Assembly (NCBI GenBank): GCA_032622095.1
Contig: CP136064.1
Span: 248,593,827 to 248,657,826, forward strand
DNA: 64,000 bases
Reading direction: 5' to 3'
DNA from: Siphonodentalium dalli
Taxonomy: Eukaryota > Mollusca > Scaphopoda > Gadilida > Siphonodentaliidae
The notes beneath the pieces were generated by a model. The model was not told where the DNA came from and searched no databases. It saw only the letters and a list, made by a program, of their open reading frames with translations. The position numbers and the translations under genes are program-made. Positions 46,077 through 56,685 of this stretch are shown here, one piece after another (within the stretch, counting starts at the first letter, position 1; each line of letters begins with the position of its first letter).

Positions 46077-46688
46077 TGCATTTACTACATGCAGGAGAGA
46101 GACATTTACTACATGCACGAGAGAGGCATTTACTACATGCACGAGAGAGGCATTTACTACATGCACGAGAGAGGCATTTACTACATGCACGAGAGAGGCA
46201 TTTACTACATGCACGAGCGAGGCATTTACTACATGCACGAGCGAGGCATTTACTACATGCACGAGAGAGGCATTTACTACATGCACGAGAGAGGCATTTA
46301 CTACATGCACGAGAGAGGCATTTACTACATGCACGAGAGAGGCATTTACTACATGCACGAGCGAGGCATTTACTACATGCACGAGAGAGGCATTTACTAC
46401 ATGCACGAGAGAGGCATTTACTACATGCACGAGAGAGGCATTTACTACATGCACAAGAGAGGCATTTACTACATGCACGAGAGAGGCATTTACTACATGC
46501 ACGAGCGAGGCATTTACTACATGCAGGAGAGAGGCATTTACTACATGCACGAGCGAGGAATTTACTACATGCAGGAGAGAGGCATTTACTACATGCACAA
46601 GAGAGGCATTTACTACATGCAGGAGAGAGGCATTTACTACATGCACGAGCGAGGAATTTACTACATGCATGCGAGAGGCATTTACTGC
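46077..46688. repeat. 24-bp satellite array, ~25 units, open in several frames
   Basis: The unit is GGCATTTACTACATGCACGA plus GAGA, repeated about 25 times with few substitutions (GAGAGA or GAGCGA; CACGAG, CAGGAG or CACAAG). Because 24 is a multiple of three and the unit has no stop in two plus frames and one minus frame, three long frames result: 242 codons (octad HLLHARER), 205 codons (YYMHERGI) and a minus-strand 203 codons (VVNASLVH). The simultaneous openness and lack of codon-position bias argue for a satellite, though a transcribed repeat peptide cannot be excluded. Confidence 0.95.
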
Positions 46689-46908
46689 GTTGTTATGTTT
46701 ATCTAACGCCTGATGCGTTGTTATCTATATGCCTCAACATTTCTAATGCGCGTGCCAAGCAGTAACAATTTTGAATAACTGCTGTGCATATCTACTGAGC
46801 TCTTCTGGGTTTTGTTTGCATTGTTCAATACCATTTGAAACAAATATCAGCGTTTGTCTTTGAAACAAGTATATCCTACTCGTAAACACGCTATTACGCA
46901 CTCATGGC

Positions 46909-47354
46909 TTAGATAAGATTAAGGGTCCGTTCATACGCTGGCAAGTTTGCACGGTATGTTTTGCAGGCATTTCGTCGTAGAAATCACATGGTGCCAGCAT
47001 ATGAACAGAAATGTGCATATAACATGCCTCTTTACCAAAGCGAATGACATAAGAGGTACAATTTCAGTAGTTCCACTTGTAACGGTGCTACTGGCGTGTG
47101 CCTTCAAATACCTGTATGATTGATTCTTGCGATATAATTGCATGCTATTTACAGGCAAACTTCCGTAGCATCCCTACATGTGGAACTACAGAGTTTTTAC
47201 TTTTCACATATAGTTAGCTGTGGTAGAGATGCATCTTATAATGCTTGTTTCCGTTCATATTATGGCACCATGTCAGTTTCTACGACGAAATGCCTGCAAA
47301 CCATATCGTGCAAACTTGCCAGTATATGAACGTACCCTTAGATAAGATTAAATC
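46909..47354. mobile_element. DNA transposon with ~60-bp inverted ends and 14-bp flanking direct repeat
   Basis: GGGTCCGTTCATACGCTGGC and its near reverse complement start ~60-bp inverted ends (about 46921-46983 and 47279-47340) that continue through AAGTTTGCACG and GCAGGCATTTCGTCGTAGA. TTAGATAAGATTAA is directly repeated at 46910-46923 and 47338-47351. If the inverted ends include TAA, the duplication reduces to 8 bp (GATAAGAT, hAT-like). If they start at GGG, a TTA-type Harbinger duplication inside a longer repeat is possible. No transposase. Confidence 0.8.
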
Positions 47355-47536
47355 ATTGCTAACTAGCTGACATCGGTTGTATTCACAATAGAAAAGATAA
47401 TTTAAATTAAGAGCAGTGCAATTAGGTTCTACGGTTTTTAGTAGAGGATAGCAGTGTAATCCATCTTCTTTCATCGAGGTTTGCTGATGAATACAGAGGT
47501 TTTGATCCACTTATAACTAAACTGAGAAGCATTATT

Positions 47537-47672
47537 AGTAATCACATGAGCTATGCACACTGAATCTTAAGTATGCTGACTAGTTACCTAACCTGTACTG
47601 CCTTAGTAATCACATGAGCTATGCACACTGAAGCTTAATAAGCTGAATAGTTACTCAACCTGTACTGATGTA
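47537..47672. repeat. 68-bp direct tandem duplication
   Basis: AGTAATCACATGAGCTATGC begins at 47537 and again at 47605, with the copies about 90% alike and ending ACCTGTACTG. Confidence 0.85.
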
Positions 47673-47980
47673 ACGTCTTCAGAATATACGATGCGTGATT
47701 TTTCTCTTCGGCCTATGTATGTAAACTGACATTTACAGTCCAACATAAAACATCTCACATAGAAGACTTTGATGATATGTGTCTCAGTAGGTACAAGAAT
47801 AAAATGCACAAGCGAACACTGATATATTGTAAACTGCGGGAATTCTTGTCGTCTGTATACTATTCCGGTTGCTGATCTATATACATTGATGCCATGCCGC
47901 TGACCCATGCATAGACTACATAATGCGCACGTGGAACCGATTATAACATTGTGTTAGTCTCAGTCAATGATGTGATTTTT
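47673..47980. other. no feature seen
   Basis: An 85-codon minus-strand frame (47651-47908) has no motif. Confidence 0.4.
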
Positions 47981-48244
47981 GGCATACCGCACTATGCAGC
48001 AATAACCTGAACGTTCGTCTTTTTGGCATACCGCACTATGCAGCAATAACCTGAACGTTCGTCTTTTTGGCATACCGCACTATGCAGCAATAACCTGAAC
48101 GTTCGTCTTTTTGGCATACCGCACTATGCAGCAATAACCTGAACGTTCTTCTTTTTGGCATACCGCACTATGCAGCAATAACCTGAACGTTCGTCTTTTT
48201 GGCATACCGCACTATGCAGCAATAACCTGAACGTTCATCTTTTT
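47981..48244. repeat. 44-bp tandem array, six units
   Basis: GGCATACCGCACTATGCAGC with AATAACCTGAACGTTCGTCT and TTTT repeats exactly every 44 bp from 47981. Only two substitutions are visible (GTTCTTCT in unit 4, GTTCATCT in unit 6), so the array is young. Confidence 0.97.
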
Positions 48245-48290
48245 GAGACAGTCCAATAATTCATGTCCTCTATACAGACCGTTTATCATA

Positions 48291-48449
48291 TAAGTATTAA
48301 CTGTCATGTGGACTGTTTTTATGGAGATGTAACCGTGAGGTAAGTGGACATAACTTGTGTAAAACCCGAAGGGTTTTACATACAAGTTATGACCACTTAC
48401 CTCACGGTTACATCTCCATAAAAATAGTCCACATGACAGTTAATCCTTA
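48291..48449. mobile_element. long foldback hairpin, TTAA-bounded
   Basis: Arms of about 75 bp, nearly perfect, pair around CCCGAAGGG at 48365-48373. The outer part reads ATTAACTGTCATGTGGAC at the left and its reverse complement at the right, so the TTAA at 48297 and at 48440 lies symmetrically in both arms. Arm differences are a few substitutions plus one short indel (GACAT against GAC). It may be a foldback MITE; an RNA from it would be a long double-stranded hairpin. Confidence 0.8.
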
Positions 48450-48919
48450 TATTTATATACATTTAGCGAAAAAGCCACTTTTGTAAATGTATTTAAATCG
48501 AAAAGTGTATCGTGACAAAAACAGCCCAAAATACCCAATAGCACCCTTGGCAAAAGTTAATAGGAACAATTTCTCTTCATATTGAAACCCGATGATGTAT
48601 TAAGTCAATCCTGCGCGAGTCCAAATGCTCCCAAAACATTACGCGTTCGTCTTTCCAAACCCAATGACGTATCGATGGTGTTATGAGCTTGGTGTCATGA
48701 GCCGTTGCGCATTCACCGAGAAATAACTGCAACTAGCCACGTGGGCGCCGACCAATCAGAATGCTGGATTTAGTGATGACAACACTTAGTATGTAAATAT
48801 ATAACAATTTTGAAATAGTTACGCGGATATAAAATAATAAACATGAATCGAAGAACCCTGTCCGGAAATGCATCTATCAATAAATATTAATTTTATTTCT
48901 AATTTTATTATACGCTCTA
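48450..48919. other. no feature seen
   Basis: No repeat partners recognised. Confidence 0.4.
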
Positions 48920-49460
48920 TATGAACCTAAATTGACTTACCACTCTGTACGCTCTTGATATTGTGTTTTCACTGTCGACCGCGCCATAAAACGGAATAAT
49001 GGGTATAAGTATACTTTGGGCTTATTTCAGAATCAAATAAGTCCAATGTGAACCTATGTGAATAATTAAGAGGGAGGTAAAGTGGCAACATTTAAATGGG
49101 GAATTCAGCGTTAATTTTCAAGTCAAGATTACTAGATATTTAGATTTTTCATTTCATGTTTTTTTGTGAGATTTGATGGAAATATAAACATTGATAAACA
49201 ATGGTGACCTACTTTTTTAATAATGTCCAATAACATCCAACCTGGGATGAAAATCAAAGTTCCGCTTCGCGTTGTCACTAGATAAGTCTTCAAAATTTCC
49301 AAAATGGTATGATATGGTCACCTGCGCTTTGTAATGTTTGATCAATCTTTTCTAAACAAATTAACACAGTGAATTCCCCATTCAAATGTTGTCACTTTAC
49401 CTCCCTCTTAAATACAATTTGAACATATTTGAGGAGGATATGTTGGGGTATTTACATGTA
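48920..49460. repeat. dispersed repeat C, copy split by element J
   Basis: The left part, with CGACCGCGCCATAAAAC, AATAATGGGTATAA and CAATGTGAACCTATGTG, stops at TTAA (49066). The right part resumes at 49412 with GAACATATTTGAGGAGG and ATATGTTGG, as in uninterrupted C copies. Confidence 0.6.
49066..49411. mobile_element. TTAA MITE family J
   Basis: 346 bp from TTAA (49066-49069) to TTAA (49408-49411). Inverted ends of about 42 bp begin TTAAGAGGGAGGTAAAGTG and run through CAACATTT and GGGGAATTCA with only two mismatches. No other copy in the window. Confidence 0.85.
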
Positions 49461-50394
49461 GCTATATATCCGATGGCAAGAATATTTTTGCAGGATTCCA
49501 AAACAGAGCCACAAAAAATATGGTATATCGGATGGAAACATCAACACATTTCCACACCTGTACAGAAGTGTTTTATCTGTACTGGTTCAGGATATGCATT
49601 GGTAATCTAATAGAAATTACACACATGCATTTTACTCAACCGAAAAGATTGTTAGCAAATTATCGTAGAATGAGTACGCACAAAACCTGCAAGAGCATTG
49701 AATGTCTCTCTGCAAACGACTTCTACGTGGCGATGTGTGCCAGGAAACCTTCACGCTCGTTAACTAGGCTTCCCCAGTTGGGGTTACTTGTCAGAATTTC
49801 GTGACAGATATGACCGGTTGGAACAAATGAAGCTGTCAGAGATGAAACGAAATGTGTTTCTTGCATTGTTACCCCATCTTTGATTCCTGCACTTTAATGT
49901 AGCTGTGACGTCACCCTGTAATAGCTGTATTATATAATGTTGATATATAGTCTCGAAAGCTGCACTGGAATGGCCACTTATATCATCCAGTCTAATTATT
50001 TGTTGCTTGAGTCGTGCGCTTATAACCGTAATGTGTGTTTGTTATATAAGACATATAAAGGTTACACGGTACTAATTATTTCCCACATAGGCCGTAGTGT
50101 TAACATTATGTCCAAATCCGTGCAGGATTTGAGTAATTGGTTCAATTTTCCCTTCAATTCTGGAGGAACCAACCAAACTGGGGACATGATTTGAATTAAT
50201 AAAAAAAATTAGGGATATACGGAAGCTTTTCCAGTTCAAATTTCCCAGCTTCCATAACTATACCGTCGGTTCAGCAGCTAATTTTGAAAACAAGAAATTC
50301 ACCTACCCCTATATCATTTCTCATCCCAATTTCATACAATATTAAATATAGTTCATATTCATTATATACATGATCTGATCAGGAAATGCATATT
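49461..50394. other. no feature seen
   Basis: Frames of 85-94 codons at 49520-49804 and 49937-50194 have no motif. Confidence 0.4.
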
Positions 50395-50664
50395 TTAAAA
50401 TTTGTATGCATTAAATTTTCTGAAGACAATACACCAATCAGCTGCCATGGATTTCTTAACCCGTAGAATAGTGTCCCTGTACTTTTCCAAGAACGATAAT
50501 TCAACATAATTAGTTCCTTGTAACATAAAACGACATTGTTCGCGAACGATGGCAGTGATCCACCGAGCCGACAAGTCGCTTGAAAACCTTTGCATAAAAA
50601 TACAATCGGGATTGGGGCCCAAGTTTTCCAACTTATAGAGCCCATCTCCCAATACATGGTATGA
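50395..50664 (-). other. possible coding exon or exon fossil, unrecognised
   Basis: About 90 codons are open on the minus strand, with a stop five codons upstream of the LGDGLYKLE segment and a TAA at 50395-50397. The peptide (LGDGLYKLENLG, then FSSDLSARWITAIVREQ, then VELSFLEKYRDTILRVKK) has balanced charge and an amphipathic, helix-like pattern that looks more protein-like than other frames here. It has no internal repeats and does not overlap a repeat family. I do not recognise the family, there is no defined start or splice site, and a frame this long is expected by chance among many. The alternative frame gives 111 codons, which weakens the case. Confidence 0.15.
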
Positions 50665-50749
50665 CAGTCACATATTATATTATCATCAATGTGACGATAT
50701 AAACGTATTTCCATGGTGATCGGCTTTGAAATTGCATTCGTTCAGATCC

Positions 50750-51055
50750 TTAATTCACGTTGGCTCAATTCTCTTGACAAGCTTGATTGGTCCCCGTATC
50801 GTCAGATTCAAACAACAACAACAACAACAACAACAACATTTCAACGCAATTTGGTATCGAGAATATGTCGGTCGGCTCGTCGAATGTTTGCTAAGCCGCC
50901 AAATATTCCAGGTGGTGAAAAATAACAGATTACAAAAATCTATAGCTGATAACTCTGAGCTTTGATGGGTTCCTCGACTCGAATCAAATATTTTTTACAC
51001 CCGAAGCCAAAAACGTAGTAATTTAGGAGCGTTAATTCGGATTAGGATTCTTCAA
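50750..51055 (+). mobile_element. TTAA MITE family A, degraded copy 3
   Basis: TGGTCCCCGTATCGTCAGAT, a CAA run (50813-50837), GGTGGTGAAAAATAACAGAT, CTCTGAGCTTTGATGGG and GCGTTAATTCGGATTAGG follow the order of the A copies, with a large internal deletion. Both terminal TTAA motifs are eroded. Confidence 0.7.
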
Positions 51056-51886
51056 TAAGCTTTATGTGTATTTTTGTCGTCGCGGGGTTGATGATTCGTC
51101 GTGTATGGGATAACCGGTATCTTTATGTTAGAACGATGTAGGCATTTCAAGTCCTCTATAATTTAAATCAGTAATCGTCCAGTTATTTTAAAACTCCGCA
51201 CTCCCGACTATATATAGGTGCTGGGCGTTATTTGATTTGTACCATTTGCTTGAAGGGAGATGAGATCTAGGTACATTTTGGTGTAAAATCCTCATGTTCT
51301 GATTTTGCTGCTTGTTCACACTTGTTGGCTTTTACTTTTTCGTCTTGTTTTGTTTCTGTTAGTTTTTTTTTTGACTGCTTTTCGTTTGCTGTTCATTTTG
51401 CTGTTGCATTTGTTATGCAGGTTGAGCGATTGGGCGTGCCCCATCGTTCTATTTTTGAATCTCACCCATGCTGTGTTGGTTAATGGGTGCATACACATAC
51501 GGTATAGATACTACTTTGAAAGATTGCAATGATAAGAAAGGCATAGTTTAATTGCACACAACGCATGTGTGTATCGAGAAGATGCGCATTAAACTAACGG
51601 TATTCCCCAGGGCTATGATGAAAGGATGTCTGTTTTCTGTCAAGACAGAGCAATCAAGCTGGCAAAGGAAATACGAAATGACCACACCAGGAAGCTAATC
51701 AGCTCAGTCTTCTCGGCTTTTTTCTAAATACAAAATCACGCCCATCTGGCGTTGTACTTGATATCCAATAATAGAAAACGATACTAAATTTTATTCACTG
51801 TAGAGTCAAGGCATCGTGATGTGCCAATTCTAGTTGAACATTCTTATATGTCGGTCATAAGATATGGTTTAATATTTTTAATCTGT
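51056..51886. other. no feature seen
   Basis: A pyrimidine-rich, T-biased stretch at about 51305-51420 creates a Leu/Phe-rich frame; I take it as composition, not a membrane protein. Confidence 0.4.
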
Positions 51887-52345
51887 AAGGCTGAAATGAA
51901 ATATAGAATTTGCACTCGATGACGTGTTCCTGTGATCAGATATGTATATATATACACTGACACATGCATTCGTATTGTGGAACATGAATGCAGGACGTTG
52001 GGGTTGGTTGAAATTACGTCAACTGACGCCGCGCACTGACCTCAACTTGCATCCATTTTGTGTAGAGCGCATCTTGCACCGAGCCACGATAATAAGGTGG
52101 ACATGGGCGCTTAAAACTCTTTTAATCTGCCAGTTGACTCGATTGAGTGTAAATATAAGTAATGGATGTTGATTTTGTTGCGTTTCATAGAGTATGGATG
52201 CAAGTTGGTCTGACATTTTTAAAATGTCAGACCAACTTGCATCCATTCTCCATGGAACGCAAGCAAATCAACATCCATTTCTTAAATAAATAATGTTATA
52301 CTTATTCACGGATTCTGTGTGCTGTGAAACACCGACCCGAACACT
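51887..52345 (+). repeat. dispersed repeat R, copy split by repeat I
   Basis: AAGGCTGAAATGAAATATAG and TTGCACTCGATGACGTGTTC at the left, TTATACTTATTCACGGATTC and TGTGCTGTGAAACACCG at the right, match the contiguous 53410-53525. The 51953-52286 segment between them is repeat I. Confidence 0.7.
51953..52286 (+). repeat. dispersed repeat I, copy 2, with inverted duplication of its right end
   Basis: The left two thirds follow 41797-42000. The right end carries arms AATGGATGTTGATTTTG at 52161 and CAAATCAACATCCATTT ending at 52280, about 57 bp each, meeting at ACATTTTTAAAATGT. Copy 1 has only one arm, so this copy gained an inverted duplication or copy 1 lost one arm. Confidence 0.7.
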
Positions 52346-52467
52346 TTTCGAAGGTATACGTATGGCATGTACATTTGTCAATTGATGTGATGTCATGACG
52401 CTATACATCTACCTATGTGGAAATGAAATCCCATGGTAATATGTGCTTCAAACTCAGACTGAAATGT

Positions 52468-52600
52468 CACCTAATCAATCAGTTTATGGAGACACTGCAT
52501 GAGTATGAGTGTTCATTGGTTCATGAACGAATTCTCATTTCTAGGTATGGAGATGGATATTAATATATCACATGAATCTCCTATTATATCATTAAAAAGT
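52468..52600 (+). repeat. dispersed repeat Q, copy 3
   Basis: GAGTATGAGTGTTCATTGGT, GAACGAATTCTCATTTCT and GGATATTAATATATCACATG match the Q copy at 14290-14475. Confidence 0.55.
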
Positions 52601-53409
52601 CATTGCATATTTCCTTATCTGTCTCTAGTGATTAATAGACGGCTTCGCATCGCGCAAAGAAAATGACTGCGGGACCAGTCTTTACATTGATTCAAGAGGA
52701 TTAATACTATTTCGAAAAGCCGCGCATTGCACGAAAACCAGATAATGCAAAATGATTACTTTGTTCATTAAAGTTAAATTCTTGTCCAGCTTCGTTTCAC
52801 TAACGAAAATAGGCATAAAAACAACGAGCCAAATTTGGGGACTATATTTTCCGTCGCCAGCCCGAGCGCGCAATACTGTCGTATATACGGCTGTGAAGCG
52901 TATCAGCTAACGCTATACATGTATACATATCGCGGCTTCTTTTAACTCGTCTACGACTCGTTGTGAATAAAATTTATCAAACTCGTTTCATAAAATCTTA
53001 TATCCCAACATAACTCGCTGGAGATCCTCTCTATATATATACAAAACTGTACAATATATACAAGACATCAATTTCAGTTCAATTCAATATGTTATATGTA
53101 TATGAGGCACATACATCGGTGTAGCGACCAATTAATACGGGTAGAATACCCACTCATTGTTTTGCTATATGTATAGCAGAGGAAAATTTGCAATCTCACG
53201 CAATTTTGGCATGTATATTAGTATGTTATGTACAATCAGTGTTAACACTCGAATGGCGTAATTACTAATCATAATTTTCATTTTCATTCTTTGTTAGTTT
53301 AAACATATTTTATTAGCAAAACTAACTAATTGGATCGGGGTACAAGTTATTGCTAACTTAATGACACCCCTTTTCCAACAAACAATTATCAATTAACAAA
53401 AAGAGTTAT
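52601..53409. other. no feature seen
   Basis: No repeats or motifs recognised. Confidence 0.4.
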
Positions 53410-53525
53410 ACAAGGCTGAAACGAAATTTAGAAATTGCACTCGGTTATCGCGTTCTTGTGATAACATAAGTAAATAAATAAATGTTATACTCATTCACGG
53501 ATTGTGTGCTGTGAAACACCGCCCC
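53410..53525 (+). repeat. dispersed repeat R, uninterrupted copy
   Basis: Contiguous AAGGCTGAAACGAAATTTAG to TGTGCTGTGAAACACCGCCC. It defines the empty site for repeat I at 51953-52286. Confidence 0.65.
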
Positions 53526-54294
53526 GAAACGCGACTTTGACGCCAAAAACATAATAATAACCATCGCCCTATAGTCCTGTCTGCAATACATATAATACAA
53601 AGGTACATACAGAACACTTGTATGGTTTATTCACTATATGTAAGAATGTATTTCGTCAACTCGCGGTTTACCATTCTGATGAACTCGCACATTTCGCGGA
53701 GATGAATAATGCAGCTGATACACACGAACGAAATCAGGCGTTCTGAATAACCCTTCTATTAATTAGCATTAAATGTCGGGTGGGGTAGACGACCTTAAGT
53801 ATCAGGCATATCTGTTCTGTATAAAAGCGCTAGTCTTTTCTATGCAACTTATCGGACATCTGTGCAGTATTGTAAGGTGAAACAGACAATGAGAAGTATC
53901 TTCGCATCAGTCAGACATGTGGGAGTTGAATTAGTATCCACATATCGAAGAGTGATAAGTCAGGGAACCAGTCTGATTGCTGATAACAACACGTTCGTCT
54001 GCGCATCGGGTCAGTCCACAGAGATGCAGAACTTATGCAACAAAGAACAAAGTTGCGCCAAGAATACGTTGCAATATATCTTCGCCGAGGGACTTTATCA
54101 CGCAATGAACTCGTTTTCGTGGTAATATGTACATATAGAATCAACGCTATTTGGCGCGAATCCCATGTTTCTTTGATGTTCATGTTGGCACGTGACCATC
54201 ACATGACTCACGTGCTGGGAGGTCAGACGTCTAAGCGTTAAGAAATGATTTGTTATGCAGATTTTGTTGGTTGTGCATAACATTTGTAGGCAAT
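53526..54294. other. no feature seen
   Basis: Overlapping frames of 87-90 codons on both strands (53862-54183) have no motif. Confidence 0.35.
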
Positions 54295-54430
54295 AGCCAT
54301 GTTCAGCTACACGTATATATGTAACTTGTAACGTGTGTTACTATATAGTCTCGCTATGGATGTGCCATTGGCAAGAAAAGTCATGTGATTTTACGGTACC
54401 AAAGTTACACGTTTTGAGATATCTGCCCAA
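54295..54430 (-). repeat. dispersed repeat S, inverted partial copy
   Basis: CATGTTCAGCTACACG and ATGTAACTTGTAACGTGTGT correspond, reversed, to the right half of the S copies at 55045-55230 and 56268-56460. Confidence 0.4.
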
Positions 54431-54504
54431 CTGGTAGCAGAACGTGTAAACAATAGTCCGTCGGTAGAGACCAACAGTCCGCAGTACGACCGCCACCGAC
54501 GTGC

Positions 54505-55003
54505 TTAACCCTTTCAGTGCCAGGGCCCGATCTCATCGGCCCTAATTTACGGTCTGTAAAATCGGCCCTAAAAAAAATTAAAAAAAGATTGTAAAATTGT
54601 TTTGTTTTGTTTAGATTTTTTGAGTTGAATATTTTTTGGGTATGCTTAAGCATGCTATAGCGAATTTAAAAACAAACTGTTTAAAACCTTAGGGGCATGT
54701 TATAACTCAAAACTATCACCAAGTATTCATAATAATAATTTTGATGCCCATGAAAAACGTAAGATTCCCTGGCACTAAACCTACAAAATAAGTCTGGCAC
54801 TGAAAGAGAGTAGAATATAAGAAAAAATTATTAAAATTGTAAAAGTTTTAAAAAAATAATAACAAATGATGAAAATTTGTTAGGCCAATGCATTCTCTTA
54901 TATATGCGAGGCGACCTATGGTCGACTCGCATATATAAGAGAATGCATTGGCACAGGGTATATGGGTTGATACAAAAATCGGACCTGGCACTGAAAGGCT
55001 TAA
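54505..55003. mobile_element. TTAA MITE family D2, long copy with a D hairpin
   Basis: TTAA at 54505-54508 and 55000-55003. Left TTAACCCTTTCAGTGCCAG, right (reversed) TTAAGCCTTTCAGTGCCAGG. It encloses one D hairpin at 54886-54952 (CCAATGCATTCTCTTATA arms). A second internal GGCACTGAAAGAG at 54797-54809 looks like another terminus copy. It links the short hairpin MITE at 12202 to the D family. Confidence 0.8.
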
Positions 55004-55044
55004 TTGGCTTCAATCAAAACATAATCGTTCCCTTCAGACACATC

Positions 55045-55230
55045 GCTCATTCGGTAGTTATAAGATTGAATTACTCCTCTTTGCTGTACACGTTTCGTAA
55101 TGCTACACGTTTGTCACACAACTTATGAACGATTGGACCGTGTACGTGCATGTAGGAGGAATGGTCACGTGAGTCAGGTGACTGTCGTTGGCAATGGCGT
55201 TACTAGTTACACGTACGTTTGTCTGAACCT
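55045..55230 (+). repeat. dispersed repeat S, copy 1
   Basis: Phrases GTAGTTATAAGATTGAATTA, CTACACGTTTG and TCACGTGAGTCAGGTGACTG appear in the same order at 56268-56460. Identity is about two thirds by eye. Confidence 0.5.
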
Positions 55231-56267
55231 GGCTTTTATCTACGCATGAACGTGTAGATGGTCAGACGCGACGTTATTCATGTATAGCTGGAAATAATTT
55301 TCTCAGAGGGATATGCTTCGAATGGCTGCAAACGATCTTTTCCATATACCAACGCGTGAAGTATGGCGTGCCTCTTTATATTTCGTTATTTCGCATAAAA
55401 TCCTATCAGACGTAATATACCGATTTGCCGATTTTACAATAATATAACACTTATTATGTCTAACATTTTGGTACTAAAGATATCCTATCGATATCCAAAC
55501 GTGGGAGGTTTGGGTGGCCATATATCGACATTTTATCTGGCTTTAATTTTTTATCTCGCGACCAAAAACGCCAAAGGGTCAACTTAGACGAAGACCGCTT
55601 GTGGAATTCGAACTCACTTACGCCCCGATTATTGAGCTTTCATAGAATATCATTTGTGTGGCTTTTAATGATCTTTGGTAGACTTATGAACCACATTGGG
55701 GTGGGATATCCACATGCAACAGGTTTCTCTGTATACAGCAGAGTGATGGCCACGTTTGAATTAGTATGCTCGAATGAAGGGAAGGGAATAATGTTATTAT
55801 TAACAAGTTTTATTCATTCGTTTCTTCTGAAGTTATGGTCCTTACGTCCATCTCGGTATTTCCGTCATCTTGACTAGGATGCGAATGATATTTGGTATAG
55901 TCATGAAGCTCAGGTGGACGAAGGATATCAACATGCAACATAATGTGTCCAGTCATCGCAAGTCGGATTAAGACATCTTTAGAATTAAGTCACCTCAGAC
56001 AATGTATAAACCTCAGCGAAATGCCACGTTTACGGGAGATATTATGTGTGCATTTGTTCTTATCGTGTTAGTTTCGATGTTCTTGATGAGTATTCTTGCT
56101 CTTGATGATGACGTTGATTACATGTACAACCAATTGTCATTTTTATACGCGAGGTAATCGGAATATTGGCTTTGAATCTTTGACTACTTTGTTGGCTTCG
56201 GTGAAATTCCGATCTTTCTGCGCAGATATAAATTTTTGTCTGAAGACTGCACATCGTTGATCGCTCT
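55231..56267. other. no feature seen
   Basis: A 92-codon plus-strand frame (55599-55877) has no motif. The CTCAGGTGGACGAAGGATATC phrase resembles wording seen in T-type elements, but termini are absent. Confidence 0.35.
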
Positions 56268-56460
56268 TTCAGTTATCAGAAAATTGGATTATTCCTCTTC
56301 GCTACAAGTTTTGTAGGCTACACGTTGAACACAAAACTTCTAAATGGTTTGACCGAGTATGCGAAATGATCACGTTAGTGAGGTGACCTCAGTCGCCATG
56401 GCAACGGTAACATACGTTACAAGTTACTCGTGCGTTTAGCTGAACCTAGCTATTATGTAT
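56268..56460 (+). repeat. dispersed repeat S, copy 2
   Basis: CAGTTATCAGAAAATTGGAT, CTACACGTTGAACAC, TGATCACGTTAGTGAGGTGA and AAGTTACTCGTGCGTTTAGC parallel copy 1. Confidence 0.5.
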
Positions 56461-56469
56461 TTTATCCCA

Positions 56470-56685
56470 TTCAGTTATAAAATATTATACATTGGAATAC
56501 AATTATTCTTATAAGGATGGATGCTCAGAAAATAGAATCAGACGACAGACACATGAACATGTATTACAAGTGCAGACGGGGCATGGCTGTTTGATGAACT
56601 TATTATATGAAAAATTCCTAAGGGAACTACTCGTCAATGGGTGCTTATTAATGATAAGGTTAAGCTATCGATGCATACGTAGCAA
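56470..56685 (+). mobile_element. TTAA MITE family F, degraded copy
   Basis: ATTCAGTTATAAAATATTATACATTGGAAT-like start, GAACTTATTATATGAAAAAT and AACTACTCGTCAATGGGTGC correspond to F at 23430-23660. Termini are eroded. Confidence 0.5.

Noticed and set aside
46037-46765. 242-codon frame, the longest in the window
   Set aside because: It is produced by a stop-free 24-bp satellite unit; other frames on both strands are equally open.
47981-48244. Regular 44-bp repeats that could suggest a CRISPR array
   Set aside because: The units are directly adjacent with no unique spacers and there are no cas genes; this is a simple tandem array in a eukaryotic context.
51305-51532. Leu/Phe-rich frame resembling a membrane protein
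   Set aside because: It comes from a T-rich stretch; hydrophobicity is a composition effect.
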